From Burkholderiales bacterium (lineage in GTDB: Bacteria > Pseudomonadota > Gammaproteobacteria > Burkholderiales > Burkholderiaceae_E), in NCBI GenBank assembly GCA_026399835.1, contig JAPLQE010000047.1, positions 41,885 through 105,884 on the forward strand: 64,000 nt of DNA. Reading direction: 5' to 3'. Of this stretch, positions 17,498-26,513 are shown piece by piece (position 1 is the stretch's first letter; each line of letters begins with the position of its first letter). The translations under genes were made by a program, and so were the position numbers. The notes under the pieces were generated by a model. That model did not search any database and was not told the DNA's origin. It saw only the letters and a program-made list of their open reading frames with translations.

Positions 17498-18370
17498 ATG
17501 GAAGCCTTCCTCCACCAGGTCTTCGCCGGCATCGCCACGGGCGGCATCTACGCGTCGGTGGCGCTCGCGCTGGTGATGATCTACCAGTCGACCCACCACA
17601 TCAATTTCGCCCAGGGCGAGATGGCGATGTTCAGCACGTTCATCGCATGGTGGCTGATCCAGGTCGGCATGCCGTACTGGGTCGCCTTCTTCCTCACCAT
17701 TGGCATCTCGTTCGTGGGCGGGCTGGTGATCCAGCGCACGATCTTGAAGCCGGTCGAGAAGGCGCCGGTGCTCACGAACGTGATCGTGTTCATCGGCCTG
17801 CTGGTGATCTTCAACTCGGTCGCGGGCTGGGTGTTCGACCACACCATCAAGCCCTTCCCGACACCGTTCCCGAAGGGCTCGTTCATCGAGAGCAAGTACT
17901 TCAGCGCCCACGAGATCGGCACCATCGTCGTGATGCTCTGCGTGCTCGCGGTGCTGTTCTCGTTCCTGCGCTTCACGCCGGTGGGCCTGGCGATGCGCGC
18001 GGCCGCGCAGAACCCCGAGTCGGCCCGGCTCGTCGGCATCCGAGTGTCCTGGATGCTGGGCATCGGCTGGGGGCTGGCGGCGGCGATCGGCGCGGTGGCC
18101 GGCATGATGATCGCGCCGATCGTGTTCCTCGAGCCGAACATGTTCTCGGGCATCCTGCTCTACGGCTTCGCCGCGGCGCTGCTGGGCGGTATCGACAACC
18201 CCTGGGGCGCGGTGATCGGCGGCTTCATCGTCGGCGTGCTCGAGAACATCCTGGGTGCCTACGTGATCGGCACCGAGCTCAAGCTGTCCGTGGCGCTGGT
18301 GCTGATCGTCGTCACGCTGACCCTCAAGCCGAACGGCCTGTTCGGCAAGGCCGTGGTGACCCGCGTATGA
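17498..18370 (+). CDS. livH: Branched-chain amino-acid-type ABC permease LivH
   Basis: 290 residues with about eight hydrophobic segments. The LivH family pattern is seen in QVFAGIATGGIYASVALALV at the N terminus, INFAQGEMAMF, and AAAQNPESARLVGI with LLGGIDNPWGAVIGGF near the C terminus. It forms half of the membrane channel with LivM. It starts 11 b after livF and its stop overlaps the livM start as ATGA. Confidence 0.94.
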   Translation: MEAFLHQVFAGIATGGIYASVALALVMIYQSTHHINFAQGEMAMFSTFIAWWLIQVGMPYWVAFFLTIGISFVGGLVIQRTILKPVEKAPVLTNVIVFIGLLVIFNSVAGWVFDHTIKPFPTPFPKGSFIESKYFSAHEIGTIVVMLCVLAVLFSFLRFTPVGLAMRAAAQNPESARLVGIRVSWMLGIGWGLAAAIGAVAGMMIAPIVFLEPNMFSGILLYGFAAALLGGIDNPWGAVIGGFIVGVLENILGAYVIGTELKLSVALVLIVVTLTLKPNGLFGKAVVTRV

Positions 18371-19419
18371 ACTCGTCCAAGCGCACGTGGATCCTCGTCG
18401 GCGGGCTGCTGCTGCTCGTCGGCCTGGTGGTGCTGCCGTTCCTGGTCAAGAACTTCCGGGTGTTCCAGCTCAACATGGTGATGGTCTACGCGATCGCCAT
18501 CCTGGGCCTGAACATCCTGACGGGCTACAACGGTCAGATCTCGCTCGGGCACGGCGCGTTCTACGCGATCGGCGCGTATGTCGCGGCGATGCTGATGGCC
18601 TACGGCGGCTGGCCGTTCTGGCTGACCCTGCCGGTGGCCGCGCTCGTCTGCTTCGTGTTCGGCTATCTGATGGGCTTCCCGGCCTTGAGGCTGGGCGGGC
18701 ACTACCTCGCGCTCGCGACCTTCGCGCTCGCGCTCGCGATACCGCAGCTGCTCAAGTACAAGGCGATCGAGGGCTGGACCGGCGGCGTGATGGGCATCGT
18801 GCTGAACAAGCCCGAGCCGCCCTTCGAGTTCTCGATGTTCGGCCAGCCGCTGTCGCAGGACCGCTGGCTGTACTTCGTGATCCTCGCGACGCTGCTGCTG
18901 ATGTTCCTGGTCGCCTGGCGGCTGCTGCGCGGCCGGGTCGGCCGCGCGCTGATCGCCATCCGCGACCATCCGATCGCCGCCGCGGCGATGGGCATCAACC
19001 TGCCGGTCTTCAAGTCGCTGACCTTCGGCGTGTCGGCCGCGTTCACCGGCGTGGCCGGTGCGCTCGGCGCGGTCACGGTCGCCTTCGTGTCGCCCGACAG
19101 CTTCACGGTGTTCCTGTCGATCACGCTGCTCGTCGGCGTCGTCGTCGGCGGTCTCGCGACGATCCATGGCGCGATCTTCGGGGCGTTCTTCATCCAGTTC
19201 GTGCCGCACTGGGCCGAGGACATCTCCAAGTCCGCGCCCTGGGCGATCTACGGCGTGTTCCTGATCCTGCTGATGTACCTGATGCCGACCGGCGCCGCCG
19301 GCCTGATCGACCGCGTCCTGGCCCGCTTCAAGGGCTCGGCGCCTGCTGCCAACCCCTCCGGACCGTCCGCATCCGCGGCGGCGCCGGCATCGACCCACCC
19401 TGTTGGAGGAAAGCTCTGA
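18367..19419 (+). CDS. livM: Branched-chain amino-acid-type ABC permease LivM
   Basis: 350 residues. The ATG at 18367 overlaps the livH stop (ATGA). Typical LivM features are LNILTGYNGQISLGHGAFY, GGHYLALATFALA and a conserved loop GRALIAIRDHPIAAAAMGI. About nine or ten membrane spans are visible. The C-terminal 25 residues are a Pro/Ala/Ser-rich tail outside the usual family length. Its stop overlaps the receptor start as TGATG. Confidence 0.94.
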   Translation: MNSSKRTWILVGGLLLLVGLVVLPFLVKNFRVFQLNMVMVYAIAILGLNILTGYNGQISLGHGAFYAIGAYVAAMLMAYGGWPFWLTLPVAALVCFVFGYLMGFPALRLGGHYLALATFALALAIPQLLKYKAIEGWTGGVMGIVLNKPEPPFEFSMFGQPLSQDRWLYFVILATLLLMFLVAWRLLRGRVGRALIAIRDHPIAAAAMGINLPVFKSLTFGVSAAFTGVAGALGAVTVAFVSPDSFTVFLSITLLVGVVVGGLATIHGAIFGAFFIQFVPHWAEDISKSAPWAIYGVFLILLMYLMPTGAAGLIDRVLARFKGSAPAANPSGPSASAAAPASTHPVGGKL

Positions 19420-20624
19420 TGAAACGCAAGTTCCTGACCCTGGCACTCGCCGGCGTGAGCGCGGCGCTGATCGGCGTGCCGGCCGCCGCCCAGAAGAAGT
19501 ACGACGAGGGCGCGAGCGACAAGGAGATAAAGATCGGCGGCATCAGCCCGTACTCGGGCCCCGCGTCGGCGTACGGCACGATCGGCAAGGCGATCGACGC
19601 CTACTTCAAGAAGGTCAACGCCGAGGGCGGGATCAACGGCCGGCAGGTCAAGTTCATCACGCTCGACGACGGCTACAACCCGGCGCGCACCGTCGAGCAG
19701 ACCCGCAAGCTCGTCGAGCAGGAGGAGGTCCTCCTGCTGTTCAACACGCTGGGCACCCCGCCGAACACGGCGATCCACAAGTACATGAACCAGAAGAAGG
19801 TGCCGCAGCTGTTCGTCGCGACCGGCGCCACGCTGTGGGGCGACCCGAAGAACTTCCCGTGGACGATGGGCTGGCAGCCCAACTACCAGGCCGAGGGCAA
19901 GATCTACGCGGCGCACATCCTCGAGACCAAGCCGAACGCCAAGATCGGCATCCTGATGCAGAACGACGACTACGGTCGCGACTACCTGAAGGGCTTCCTC
20001 GACGGGCTGGGCGACAAGGCCAAGGCGATGGTCGTCAAGCAAGTGACCTACGAGGTGACCGACCCGACCGTCGACTCGCAGATGGTCGAGCTCAAGGGCT
20101 CGGGCGCCGACACGTTCTTCAACATCACCACGCCGAAGTTCGCGGCGCAGGCGATCAAGAAGGCGGCCGAGATCGGCTGGAAGCCGGTGCACTACCTGAA
20201 CTCGGTGTCCAACGCCGCGGGCGCGGTGATGACGACGGCGGGCGCGGAGAACGGCGTCGGCGTGATCTCGGCCTTCTACCTGAAGGACCCGACCGATCCG
20301 CAGTGGCAGAACTCGGCCGAGTACAAGGAGTGGCTGTCCTGGATGCAGAAGTACTTCCCGGGCGGCGACCTGAAGGACAACCTGAACGTCTTCGGCTACA
20401 CCGTCGCGCAGACGCTGGTGGAGGTGCTGAAGAAGTCGGGCGACACGCTGACGCGCGAGAACATCATGAAGCAGGCCGCCAACCTGGACCTGACGCTGCC
20501 GATGCTGCTGCCCGGCGTGAACATCAAGACCGGCCCGGACGACTTCTTCCCGATCGAGCGCGAGCAGCTGGCGCGCTGGGACGGCAAGACCTGGGTGCTG
20601 TTCGGCAAGGTGATCGGTCGGTGA
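19419..20624 (+). CDS. Periplasmic substrate-binding protein of the Liv-type transporter
   Basis: 401 residues. The ATG is preceded by a near-perfect GGAGGAAAG site. Residues 1-24 are a signal peptide ending VPAAA. The mature protein is a two-lobe peripla_BP_6 receptor (IKIGGISPYSGPASAYG, then LDDGYNPARTVEQTRKL). Receptors of this group in betaproteobacteria bind a broad range of carboxylates and aromatic acids as well as amino acids, so the ligand is open. The acyl-CoA synthetase that follows hints at a carboxylic acid. Low-GC Lys-rich stretches are normal for this family. Confidence 0.93.
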   Translation: MKRKFLTLALAGVSAALIGVPAAAQKKYDEGASDKEIKIGGISPYSGPASAYGTIGKAIDAYFKKVNAEGGINGRQVKFITLDDGYNPARTVEQTRKLVEQEEVLLLFNTLGTPPNTAIHKYMNQKKVPQLFVATGATLWGDPKNFPWTMGWQPNYQAEGKIYAAHILETKPNAKIGILMQNDDYGRDYLKGFLDGLGDKAKAMVVKQVTYEVTDPTVDSQMVELKGSGADTFFNITTPKFAAQAIKKAAEIGWKPVHYLNSVSNAAGAVMTTAGAENGVGVISAFYLKDPTDPQWQNSAEYKEWLSWMQKYFPGGDLKDNLNVFGYTVAQTLVEVLKKSGDTLTRENIMKQAANLDLTLPMLLPGVNIKTGPDDFFPIEREQLARWDGKTWVLFGKVIGR

Positions 20625-20636
20625 CGACCGGCGCCT

Positions 20637-20668
20637 GATCGGGTCGAGCCGATCGGCTCGACCCGATC
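20637..20668 (+). terminator. Perfect 14-bp hairpin after the Liv operon
   Basis: GATCGGGTCGAGCC / GGCTCGACCCGATC with a GATC loop, 13 b past the receptor stop. It carries little T-run on its own. It stands directly before a second hairpin with a T-rich tail, and may protect the 3' end of the abundant receptor mRNA. Confidence 0.7.
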
Positions 20669-20680
20669 TTGCCGACCTGA

Positions 20681-20725
20681 ACGGGCCCGCCCGCCCCACG
20701 GCGTGCGGGCCCGTTCTTTCGTTTC
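20681..20725 (+). terminator. Rho-independent terminator after the Liv operon
   Basis: The stem ACGGGCCCGC / GCGGGCCCGT is perfect over 10 bp with a 14-base loop, followed by TCTTTCGTTT. It separates the transporter from the acyl-CoA synthetase gene starting at 20747, which may be reached by partial read-through. Confidence 0.82.
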
Positions 20726-20746
20726 CTGCACGCGCGGAGCACGACC

Positions 20747-22321
20747 GTGACGACCCCCCTCGACGATCCCCAGGTCTTCGTCCCCGACCTGCTGGCCAAC
20801 CACGCGCGCTTCCAGCCGCACAAGGAGGCCGTGGTCTGCGGCGACGTGCGGCGCAGCTGGGGCGACTTCGACGCGAACATCAGCCGCATCGCGCACGCGC
20901 TGCTCGGTGCGGGCCTGGCGCGGGGCGATCGGGTCGCGGTGCTGATGGGCAACCGCGTCGAGATGCTCGAGGCGGTGTTCGGCATCATCCGCGCCGGCGG
21001 CTGCGCGGTGCCGCTGTCGGGGCTGCTGACCGGCCCGCAGCTCGCCGGCCTGATCGCCGACTCCGGCGCGATCGGCGCCTTCGCGACCGCCGACTTCCGT
21101 GCGAAGCTCGATGCGCTGCCCGAGCGCCCGGCCTGCCTGCGTGCCGACCTGCTGGTCGCGGCGGACGAGGGCGCGGGGCCCGCGTGGCGCGCGCTCGCGG
21201 CGTTCGTCGAGGGCATGCCCGCCACGCAGCCGGCGGTGACCTACCGGCTCGACGACACCTTCAACATCATCTATTCATCGGGCACGACCGGCCTGCCCAA
21301 GGGCATCGTGCAGACCCACCGCGCCCGCCAGCACTGGGCGTGGTCGAACGCGCTGGAGCTCGGCATCCGCGACACCAGCCGCGCGCTGACCACCACCTCG
21401 CTGTACTCGAACGGCACCTGGCTGGTGATGCTGCCGGTGCTGTTCTGCGGCGGCACGCTGGTGGCGATGCCGACCTTCGATCCGAAGGCCTTCCTCGAGA
21501 CCGTCGCCGCCGAGCGCATCACCCATACGTTCATGGTGCCCTCGCAGTTCATCATGGTGCTGGCCGAGCCCGCGCTCGCGGCGGCCGACACCGGGTCGCT
21601 GCAGTCGATCCTGTGCGCCGGCTCGCCGTTGCGCCCGGACACCAAGCGGCAGGTCATCGACCGGTTCGGGCCGCTGCTGACCGAGCTGTACGGCTTCTCC
21701 GAGGGCTTCGCCACCATGCTCAAGCCCTGGCATCCGGCCTCGAAGTTCGAGACGGTGGGCACGCCGGTCGTCGGCTACGAGATCCGCATCGTCGACGACG
21801 CGGGGCGGGAGCTCGCGCGCGGCGAGACCGGCGAGATCTGCGGCTACGGCGCGGGGATGATGCAGGGTTATCACGGCAAGCCCGAGGAGACCGCCAAGCT
21901 CGTCTGGCGCGACGAGCGCGGTCGCACGTTCATGCGCTCGGGCGACATCGGCCGGCTCGACGCGGACGGCTTCCTGTCGATCCTCGACCGCAAGAAGGAC
22001 ATGATCATCAGCGGCGGCTTCAACGTGTTCCCGAGCGACCTCGAGCAGGTGGTCGCCGGGCACGAGGCGGTCATGGACGTGACCGTGATCGGCATTCCGC
22101 ACGAGCGCTGGGGCGAGACGCCGCTGGCGCTGGTGATCCGCAGGCCGGGGATGTCGGCGAGCGCGGACGAACTGCTCGCGTGGGCCAACGCCCGGCTGGG
22201 CAAGCACCAGCGCCTGGGCGGGCTCGAGCTGCGCGAGGCCTTCCCGCGCAACGCGCTGGGCAAGGTGCTGAAGAAGGACCTGCGCGCGCCCTACTGGGAA
22301 CGTACGGGCCGCAGCCTCTGA
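20747..22321 (+). CDS. AMP-dependent acyl-CoA synthetase
   Basis: 524 residues from a GTG with GGAG upstream. The adenylation P-loop is YSSGTTGLPKG at 176-186. The A5-like motif is ELYGFSEG. The core motif MRSGDIGRLDADGFLSILDRKKDMIISGG and the C-terminal catalytic Lys in PRNALGKVLKK near residue 508 are all present. Such enzymes activate a fatty, aryl or other carboxylic acid to its CoA thioester via an acyl-AMP. It follows the Liv transporter across a terminator and converges, with a gap of only 10 b, on the thiolase/oxygenase operon. Activation of an imported acid that is then oxidised is a reasonable inference; the substrate is not identifiable. Confidence 0.93.
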   Translation: MTTPLDDPQVFVPDLLANHARFQPHKEAVVCGDVRRSWGDFDANISRIAHALLGAGLARGDRVAVLMGNRVEMLEAVFGIIRAGGCAVPLSGLLTGPQLAGLIADSGAIGAFATADFRAKLDALPERPACLRADLLVAADEGAGPAWRALAAFVEGMPATQPAVTYRLDDTFNIIYSSGTTGLPKGIVQTHRARQHWAWSNALELGIRDTSRALTTTSLYSNGTWLVMLPVLFCGGTLVAMPTFDPKAFLETVAAERITHTFMVPSQFIMVLAEPALAAADTGSLQSILCAGSPLRPDTKRQVIDRFGPLLTELYGFSEGFATMLKPWHPASKFETVGTPVVGYEIRIVDDAGRELARGETGEICGYGAGMMQGYHGKPEETAKLVWRDERGRTFMRSGDIGRLDADGFLSILDRKKDMIISGGFNVFPSDLEQVVAGHEAVMDVTVIGIPHERWGETPLALVIRRPGMSASADELLAWANARLGKHQRLGGLELREAFPRNALGKVLKKDLRAPYWERTGRSL

Positions 22322-22331
22322 GGCCGGCTTC

Positions 22332-22805
22332 TCAGCGCACCTGGATCCGGAAGATCGCGCGCTGCGCGGGCGGCACGCTCGCCGCGTCGAAGGGCCGGCG
22401 GTAGACGAAGGCGAGCAGCCCGCGGCCCGTCTCGGCGGCCTGGAAAGCCCAGACCTCCTGGCCGGTGGCGCCCACCAGGTTCCCGAGCGGCGGCTCCACG
22501 CGCGAGACGCCCGCCGCCCGCACGGACGCCGGCACCGGATCGACCAGCTCCCACCGGTAGCCGGTGCCGGTGTTCGAAGGCAGCCGCACCTCGAACGTCT
22601 CGCCGGAGCGGACGTCGATCCGGTAGGTGCGCATGTCGGCGACGACCACGGGGGCTGCGGGCGACACCGATGCCGCGCCGGGATCGGGCGCCGTGAACGA
22701 CGCGCAGCCCGCGGCGGCCGCGGCCAGGGCGAGTACCGCGAGACGGCGCGCGCCTCGCTGAAGGGGGATGCCGCGCGGGGTGGGGGTCTTCGGCTGAGGG
22801 TGCAT
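22332..22805 (-). CDS. Chagasin-type (I42) peptidase-inhibitor-like lipoprotein
   Basis: 157 residues. A signal peptide ends in a lipobox AAAGC with Cys34, so it is predicted to be a lipoprotein. The rest matches the chagasin/ICP fold: the first loop motif SNTGTGYRW at 77-85 (usual form NPTTGYxW), the second GATGQEVWAF at 112-121, and the third RPF at 137-139 (usual RPW). These three loops block papain-like cysteine peptidases in known members. The gene is the last of the minus-strand oxygenase/thiolase run, 50 b after the thiolase. Its role beside a catabolic operon is unclear and it may simply be a neighbour. Confidence 0.82.
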   Translation of the reverse strand: MHPQPKTPTPRGIPLQRGARRLAVLALAAAAAGCASFTAPDPGAASVSPAAPVVVADMRTYRIDVRSGETFEVRLPSNTGTGYRWELVDPVPASVRAAGVSRVEPPLGNLVGATGQEVWAFQAAETGRGLLAFVYRRPFDAASVPPAQRAIFRIQVR

Positions 22806-22855
22806 CCGCGTCGTCGCTCCAGAGGGCGGCGCCCGAGGCGCGCCGAGCCCCGATG

Positions 22856-24136
22856 CTACACGCCGCCGACGGTGGTCCCGCGCGAGGGGGCCTGCAGCAC
22901 GATGACCGAGCAGGCCGCCTCGTCGAATCCGATCACGCCGCCGCCGTTCTCGGCGAGCGCCAGGTCGGCGCGGCGGGCCTGCCGCTCGCCGGCCTCGCGG
23001 CGCAGCTGCAGCGCGAGCTCGTAGATCATCGACAGCCCGGTGGCGCCGACCGGATGGCCCTTGGACACCAGGCCGCCGGACAGGTTGACCGGGCGCTCGC
23101 CGTCGAGGGCGCTCGCGCCCGAGGCGACGTAGGCGCCGCCCGCGCCGTCCTCGCAGAAGCCGAGCATCTCGGACTGGTAGATCTCGCAGAACGAGGTGGC
23201 GTCGTGGACCTCGGCGAGGTCGATGTCCGCCGGCGCGATGCCGGCGGCCGCATAGGCGCGCTGTGCGGCCGGGCGCGACAGGCCGGGCTCGTCGAGCGAG
23301 CGGTACTTGCCGCCGGTGAGCACGCTGGCGCGCACCTTCACCGCACGCTCGCGCACGCGCGGCGGCAGCGTCGCCAGCATCGAGGCCGAGCACAGCAGCG
23401 CGGCGGCGGCGCCGTCACCGATCGGTGCGCACATCGAGCGCGTGAGCGGCGCGCTGACCATCCGGTCGGCCAGCACCTGCTCGGGCGAGACCTCGAAGCG
23501 GTACTGCGCGAGCGGGTTGCGCGCGCCCATCGCATGGTTCTTCGAGGCGCCGGCGGCGATCTGCGCGGCGCTCGTGCCCCAGCGCCTCATGTGCCAGGCG
23601 GCCTGCATCGCATAGGTGTCCATGAACACCGTGCCGCCGCCGGCACCCGGCGCGAAGGGCTTGCCCGCCGCCTCGCCGGCGCGCCGGTAGTACTCGTGCC
23701 ACTCCTGCGGGTCGATCTGGTCGATGCCGCCCGCGAAGATCGACTGCGTGCGCGCCGGGTCACCCTCGACGTAGGTCTTCTCGACGCCGATGGCGAGCGC
23801 GAGCTGCGACTGGCCGGACAGCACGTCCTTCCAGGCGCCGTTGAAGGCCATCGATGCGGTCGCGCAGCCGCCCTCGACGTTGACCATCGGCACGCGCTCG
23901 GGGAAACGCCCCTCGCGCACCAGCGGCGTGAAGCAGACCTGGCCGCGGATGTTCGGCTGGCCGAACTTGTCCATGCCGCAGTTGCCGAACCAGGACGACT
24001 CGATCGGGCCGCCGTCGTCGAGGCCCGCGTCGCGCAGCACCGCCTCGTAGGCCTCGCGGGCGAGGTCCTTGAAGGATGCCTCGGGTCGCTTGCCGAAGGC
24101 GGTGCAGGACACGCCGATCACGTACACGTCGCTCAT
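22856..24136 (-). CDS. SCP-x-type thiolase-family protein
   Basis: 426 residues. The active-site Cys is C91 in NVEGGCATAS, and the second catalytic region is SKGHPVGATG. HDATSFCEIYQ occupies the place of the usual NEAFA loop, as in SCP2/SCP-x-type thiolases rather than in classical degradative thiolases. Such enzymes cleave or form 3-oxoacyl-CoA thioesters, often of branched or steroid side chains; some relatives act with a partner DUF35 protein, which is not seen here. It starts 16 b after the diiron gene, so both belong to one operon. Residue use is ordinary for the window. Confidence 0.9.
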   Translation of the reverse strand: MSDVYVIGVSCTAFGKRPEASFKDLAREAYEAVLRDAGLDDGGPIESSWFGNCGMDKFGQPNIRGQVCFTPLVREGRFPERVPMVNVEGGCATASMAFNGAWKDVLSGQSQLALAIGVEKTYVEGDPARTQSIFAGGIDQIDPQEWHEYYRRAGEAAGKPFAPGAGGGTVFMDTYAMQAAWHMRRWGTSAAQIAAGASKNHAMGARNPLAQYRFEVSPEQVLADRMVSAPLTRSMCAPIGDGAAAALLCSASMLATLPPRVRERAVKVRASVLTGGKYRSLDEPGLSRPAAQRAYAAAGIAPADIDLAEVHDATSFCEIYQSEMLGFCEDGAGGAYVASGASALDGERPVNLSGGLVSKGHPVGATGLSMIYELALQLRREAGERQARRADLALAENGGGVIGFDEAACSVIVLQAPSRGTTVGGV

Positions 24137-24152
24137 GCTCGTCTCGCTCCGT

Positions 24153-25244
24153 TCACTTTACCGGCGCCACGCCCGGCGCCGGCGCGGCCGCGATGGCCTC
24201 GGCGACGTGGCGCTGCGCGTCGAATTCCTCTGCGATACGCTGGTCGGCGGCGAGCATCGTGTCGACGTCGATGTCGGCGTACTCGATCGCCTGCATGTCG
24301 ATGAAGGCCTTCTGCACCTTCGGGCTCCACAGGCCGATGTCGCGCACGACTGGCACCACGCGCGAGAACAGCCGACGGCGGAAGGCCTTCATCGTCTCGG
24401 AGCCGACGGCGGTGTCGGCGAGCGCGTCGCCGAAGCCCAGGTTCTCCCAGACCTCGCGCTGGTCGAAGCGGTCGCGCATCGCGCGGCAGGCATCGATGAC
24501 GAAGTCCTCGCGCTCGGCACGCTCGAGGTCGGTGAGCTGCGGATAGAGGTCACGCAGCGCGATGCGCCCGAAGGCCACGTGGCGCGCCTCGTCCTGCATC
24601 ACGTAGGCGTTGACCTGCTGCACCAGCGGGTTCTGCGCACTGTCGCGGTAGCGCTGGAAGGCGGCGAGCGCGAGGCCCTCGATCAGCACCTGCATGCCGA
24701 GGTAGCAGAAGTCCCAGCGCGAGTCGGCGAGGATCTGCCCGGGCAGCGAGCGCAGCCCGGGGGTGATCGGGTAGACCACGTCGAACTTCTCGTGCAGCAG
24801 CCGCGAGTAGGCCTCGACGTGGCGCGCCTCGTCCATGGTCTGCGTGGCGGCGTAGAACTTCGCGTCCATCTGCGGCGCGCACTGCACCAGGCGCGAGGCC
24901 ACCAGCAGCGCGCCCTGCTCGCCGTGCAGGAACTGCGACAGCGTGTGCGCCTGCACGTGGCTGCGCACGCGGGCGCGGTCCTCGGCGCCGAGCTTCGCCC
25001 ACAGCGGCGTCTCGACGATCGCCAGGCCCCGGTCGTCCATGCGCATCGGGTTGGCCGGATCGAGGTCGACCGACCAGTCGATGCGCGTGGCCGCGTCCCA
25101 CTGGTGCTGCTTCGCGGTGTCGTACAGGTTCAGCAGCTTGGCGCGGCCGTCCTCGTACTCCCAGGCGAAGCTCGCCTGCATCTCGGTGCCGACCTGCCAG
25201 CCGGTCTGCTCGACCGGCAGTGCGTAGCGGAACATCGTGCTCAT
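24153..25244 (-). CDS. Diiron ferritin-like (R2-like) protein, probable oxygenase
   Basis: 363 residues, largely helical. A full set of carboxylate-bridged diiron ligands is visible: E109 (in GEQGALL), E139 and H142 (MDEARHVEAY), E189 (LIEGLALAAF), and E219 and H222 (QDEARHVAFG). The spacing is that of ribonucleotide-reductase-R2-like and AurF-like enzymes, which use O2 for oxidation, N-oxygenation or desaturation. The protein ends in a Pro/Ala tail. It sits between the P450 (48 b) and the thiolase (16 b). I do not recognise a specific characterised subfamily. Confidence 0.85.
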   Translation of the reverse strand: MSTMFRYALPVEQTGWQVGTEMQASFAWEYEDGRAKLLNLYDTAKQHQWDAATRIDWSVDLDPANPMRMDDRGLAIVETPLWAKLGAEDRARVRSHVQAHTLSQFLHGEQGALLVASRLVQCAPQMDAKFYAATQTMDEARHVEAYSRLLHEKFDVVYPITPGLRSLPGQILADSRWDFCYLGMQVLIEGLALAAFQRYRDSAQNPLVQQVNAYVMQDEARHVAFGRIALRDLYPQLTDLERAEREDFVIDACRAMRDRFDQREVWENLGFGDALADTAVGSETMKAFRRRLFSRVVPVVRDIGLWSPKVQKAFIDMQAIEYADIDVDTMLAADQRIAEEFDAQRHVAEAIAAAPAPGVAPVK

Positions 25245-25292
25245 CGTGAGGCTCCTGGTGCCGGGGGCGGCGGTGTGGGGTCGTCCTGCGGC

Positions 25293-26513
25293 TCAGGCGA
25301 GCCGCAGCGGCAGTCGGGTCAGGCCGCGCATCACCATCGCGTCGAGCCACTGCGGCTCGCCCGCGCCGCGCGCCAGCCGGGGGAAGCGCTCGAGCAGCGC
25401 GGCGACGCAGGCCTGGCCCTCGAGGCGGGCGAGCGGCGCGCCGAGGCAGAAATGGATGCCGAAGCCGAAGGTCAGGTGCCGGTTGGGGCTGCGGCCGAGG
25501 TCGAGCGTGTCGGGCCGCTCGAACTGCCGCGGGTCGCGGTTGGCGGCGCTCACCATCGCGTAGACACGTTCGCCGCGCGCGAGCACCCGCCCGCCGAGCT
25601 CGTGGTCCTGGGCGACCACGCGTGCGATCGACAGGCTCGGCCCGTCGTAGCGCAGGAACTCCTCGACCGCGGACTCGAGCAGCGCGGGATCGGCGCGCAG
25701 CCGCGCCAGCTCGCCGGGATGCTCGAGCAGTGCGTTCACGCCGTTGGTGAGCAGGCTGGTGGTGGTCTCGTGGCCGCCGAACAGGATCAGCATGCAGGTG
25801 CCGACCAGCTCGTCCTCGGACAGCCGACCCTCGTCGTCGGTGGCGGCGATCATCCGGCTGATCACGTCGTCGCGCGGCTCGGCGCGGCGCTCGGCGATCG
25901 CCTCGCGGAAGAACGCGGCCATCGCGTGCGCGCCGCGCTGCACACGCTCGTAGCGGGCCGGCTCGCCGCGCGAGGTGCCGATGAAGGTCCGCATGTCGTC
26001 GGACCACACCTTGATCTCGTCGAAGCGCTCGCGCGGGATGCCGAGCATGTCGAGGATCACCCAGGCCGGCACGAGCGCGGCGACCTCCGAGGCGAAGTCG
26101 ATCTCGTCGCGGCCCGCCACGCGGTCGAGCACCTCGTCGACCACGCGGCGGATCGACGGGCGCATCGCCGCGACCAGCTTCGGATTGACCACGCCGTTGA
26201 GCAGGCGCCGCAGCCGCGTGTGCTCGGGCGGGTCGCGGAACACCAGCCACACCGACAGGTAGCGCATCACCTCGGCGAGCATCGAGCGGCGCTCGTCCCT
26301 GAGCGAGGCGTAGAAGGGCGCGAGGCGGTTGGGCGACAGGTCGGCGGTCATCGCGACGTCGCGCACGTCGTCGTAGCGCGTGACCACCCAGGTCTTGAGC
26401 GCCGGGCTCCAGTGCACCGGGTCCTCGTCACGCAGGCGCGCGAACACCGCGAACGGGTTGCGGCGCACCGCCTCGTCGGCGGGGTCGAAGACGAGCGGCG
26501 CGGCGACGCTCAA
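25293..26513 (-). CDS. Cytochrome P450
   Basis: 406 residues from a TTG that overlaps the dioxygenase stop as TTGA; no better start lies nearby and the length is normal for a soluble bacterial P450. The I-helix oxygen motif is FGGHETTT (245-252). The ExxR pair is E285/R288, and the heme loop is FGFGIHFCLGAPLA with Cys356 as the thiolate ligand. No reductase or ferredoxin gene is in the operon, so electrons must come from redox proteins elsewhere. The sequence style (PPEHTRLRRLLN) is that of the CYP107/CYP125-like bacterial group. Substrate unknown. Confidence 0.93.
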   Translation of the reverse strand: MSVAAPLVFDPADEAVRRNPFAVFARLRDEDPVHWSPALKTWVVTRYDDVRDVAMTADLSPNRLAPFYASLRDERRSMLAEVMRYLSVWLVFRDPPEHTRLRRLLNGVVNPKLVAAMRPSIRRVVDEVLDRVAGRDEIDFASEVAALVPAWVILDMLGIPRERFDEIKVWSDDMRTFIGTSRGEPARYERVQRGAHAMAAFFREAIAERRAEPRDDVISRMIAATDDEGRLSEDELVGTCMLILFGGHETTTSLLTNGVNALLEHPGELARLRADPALLESAVEEFLRYDGPSLSIARVVAQDHELGGRVLARGERVYAMVSAANRDPRQFERPDTLDLGRSPNRHLTFGFGIHFCLGAPLARLEGQACVAALLERFPRLARGAGEPQWLDAMVMRGLTRLPLRLA

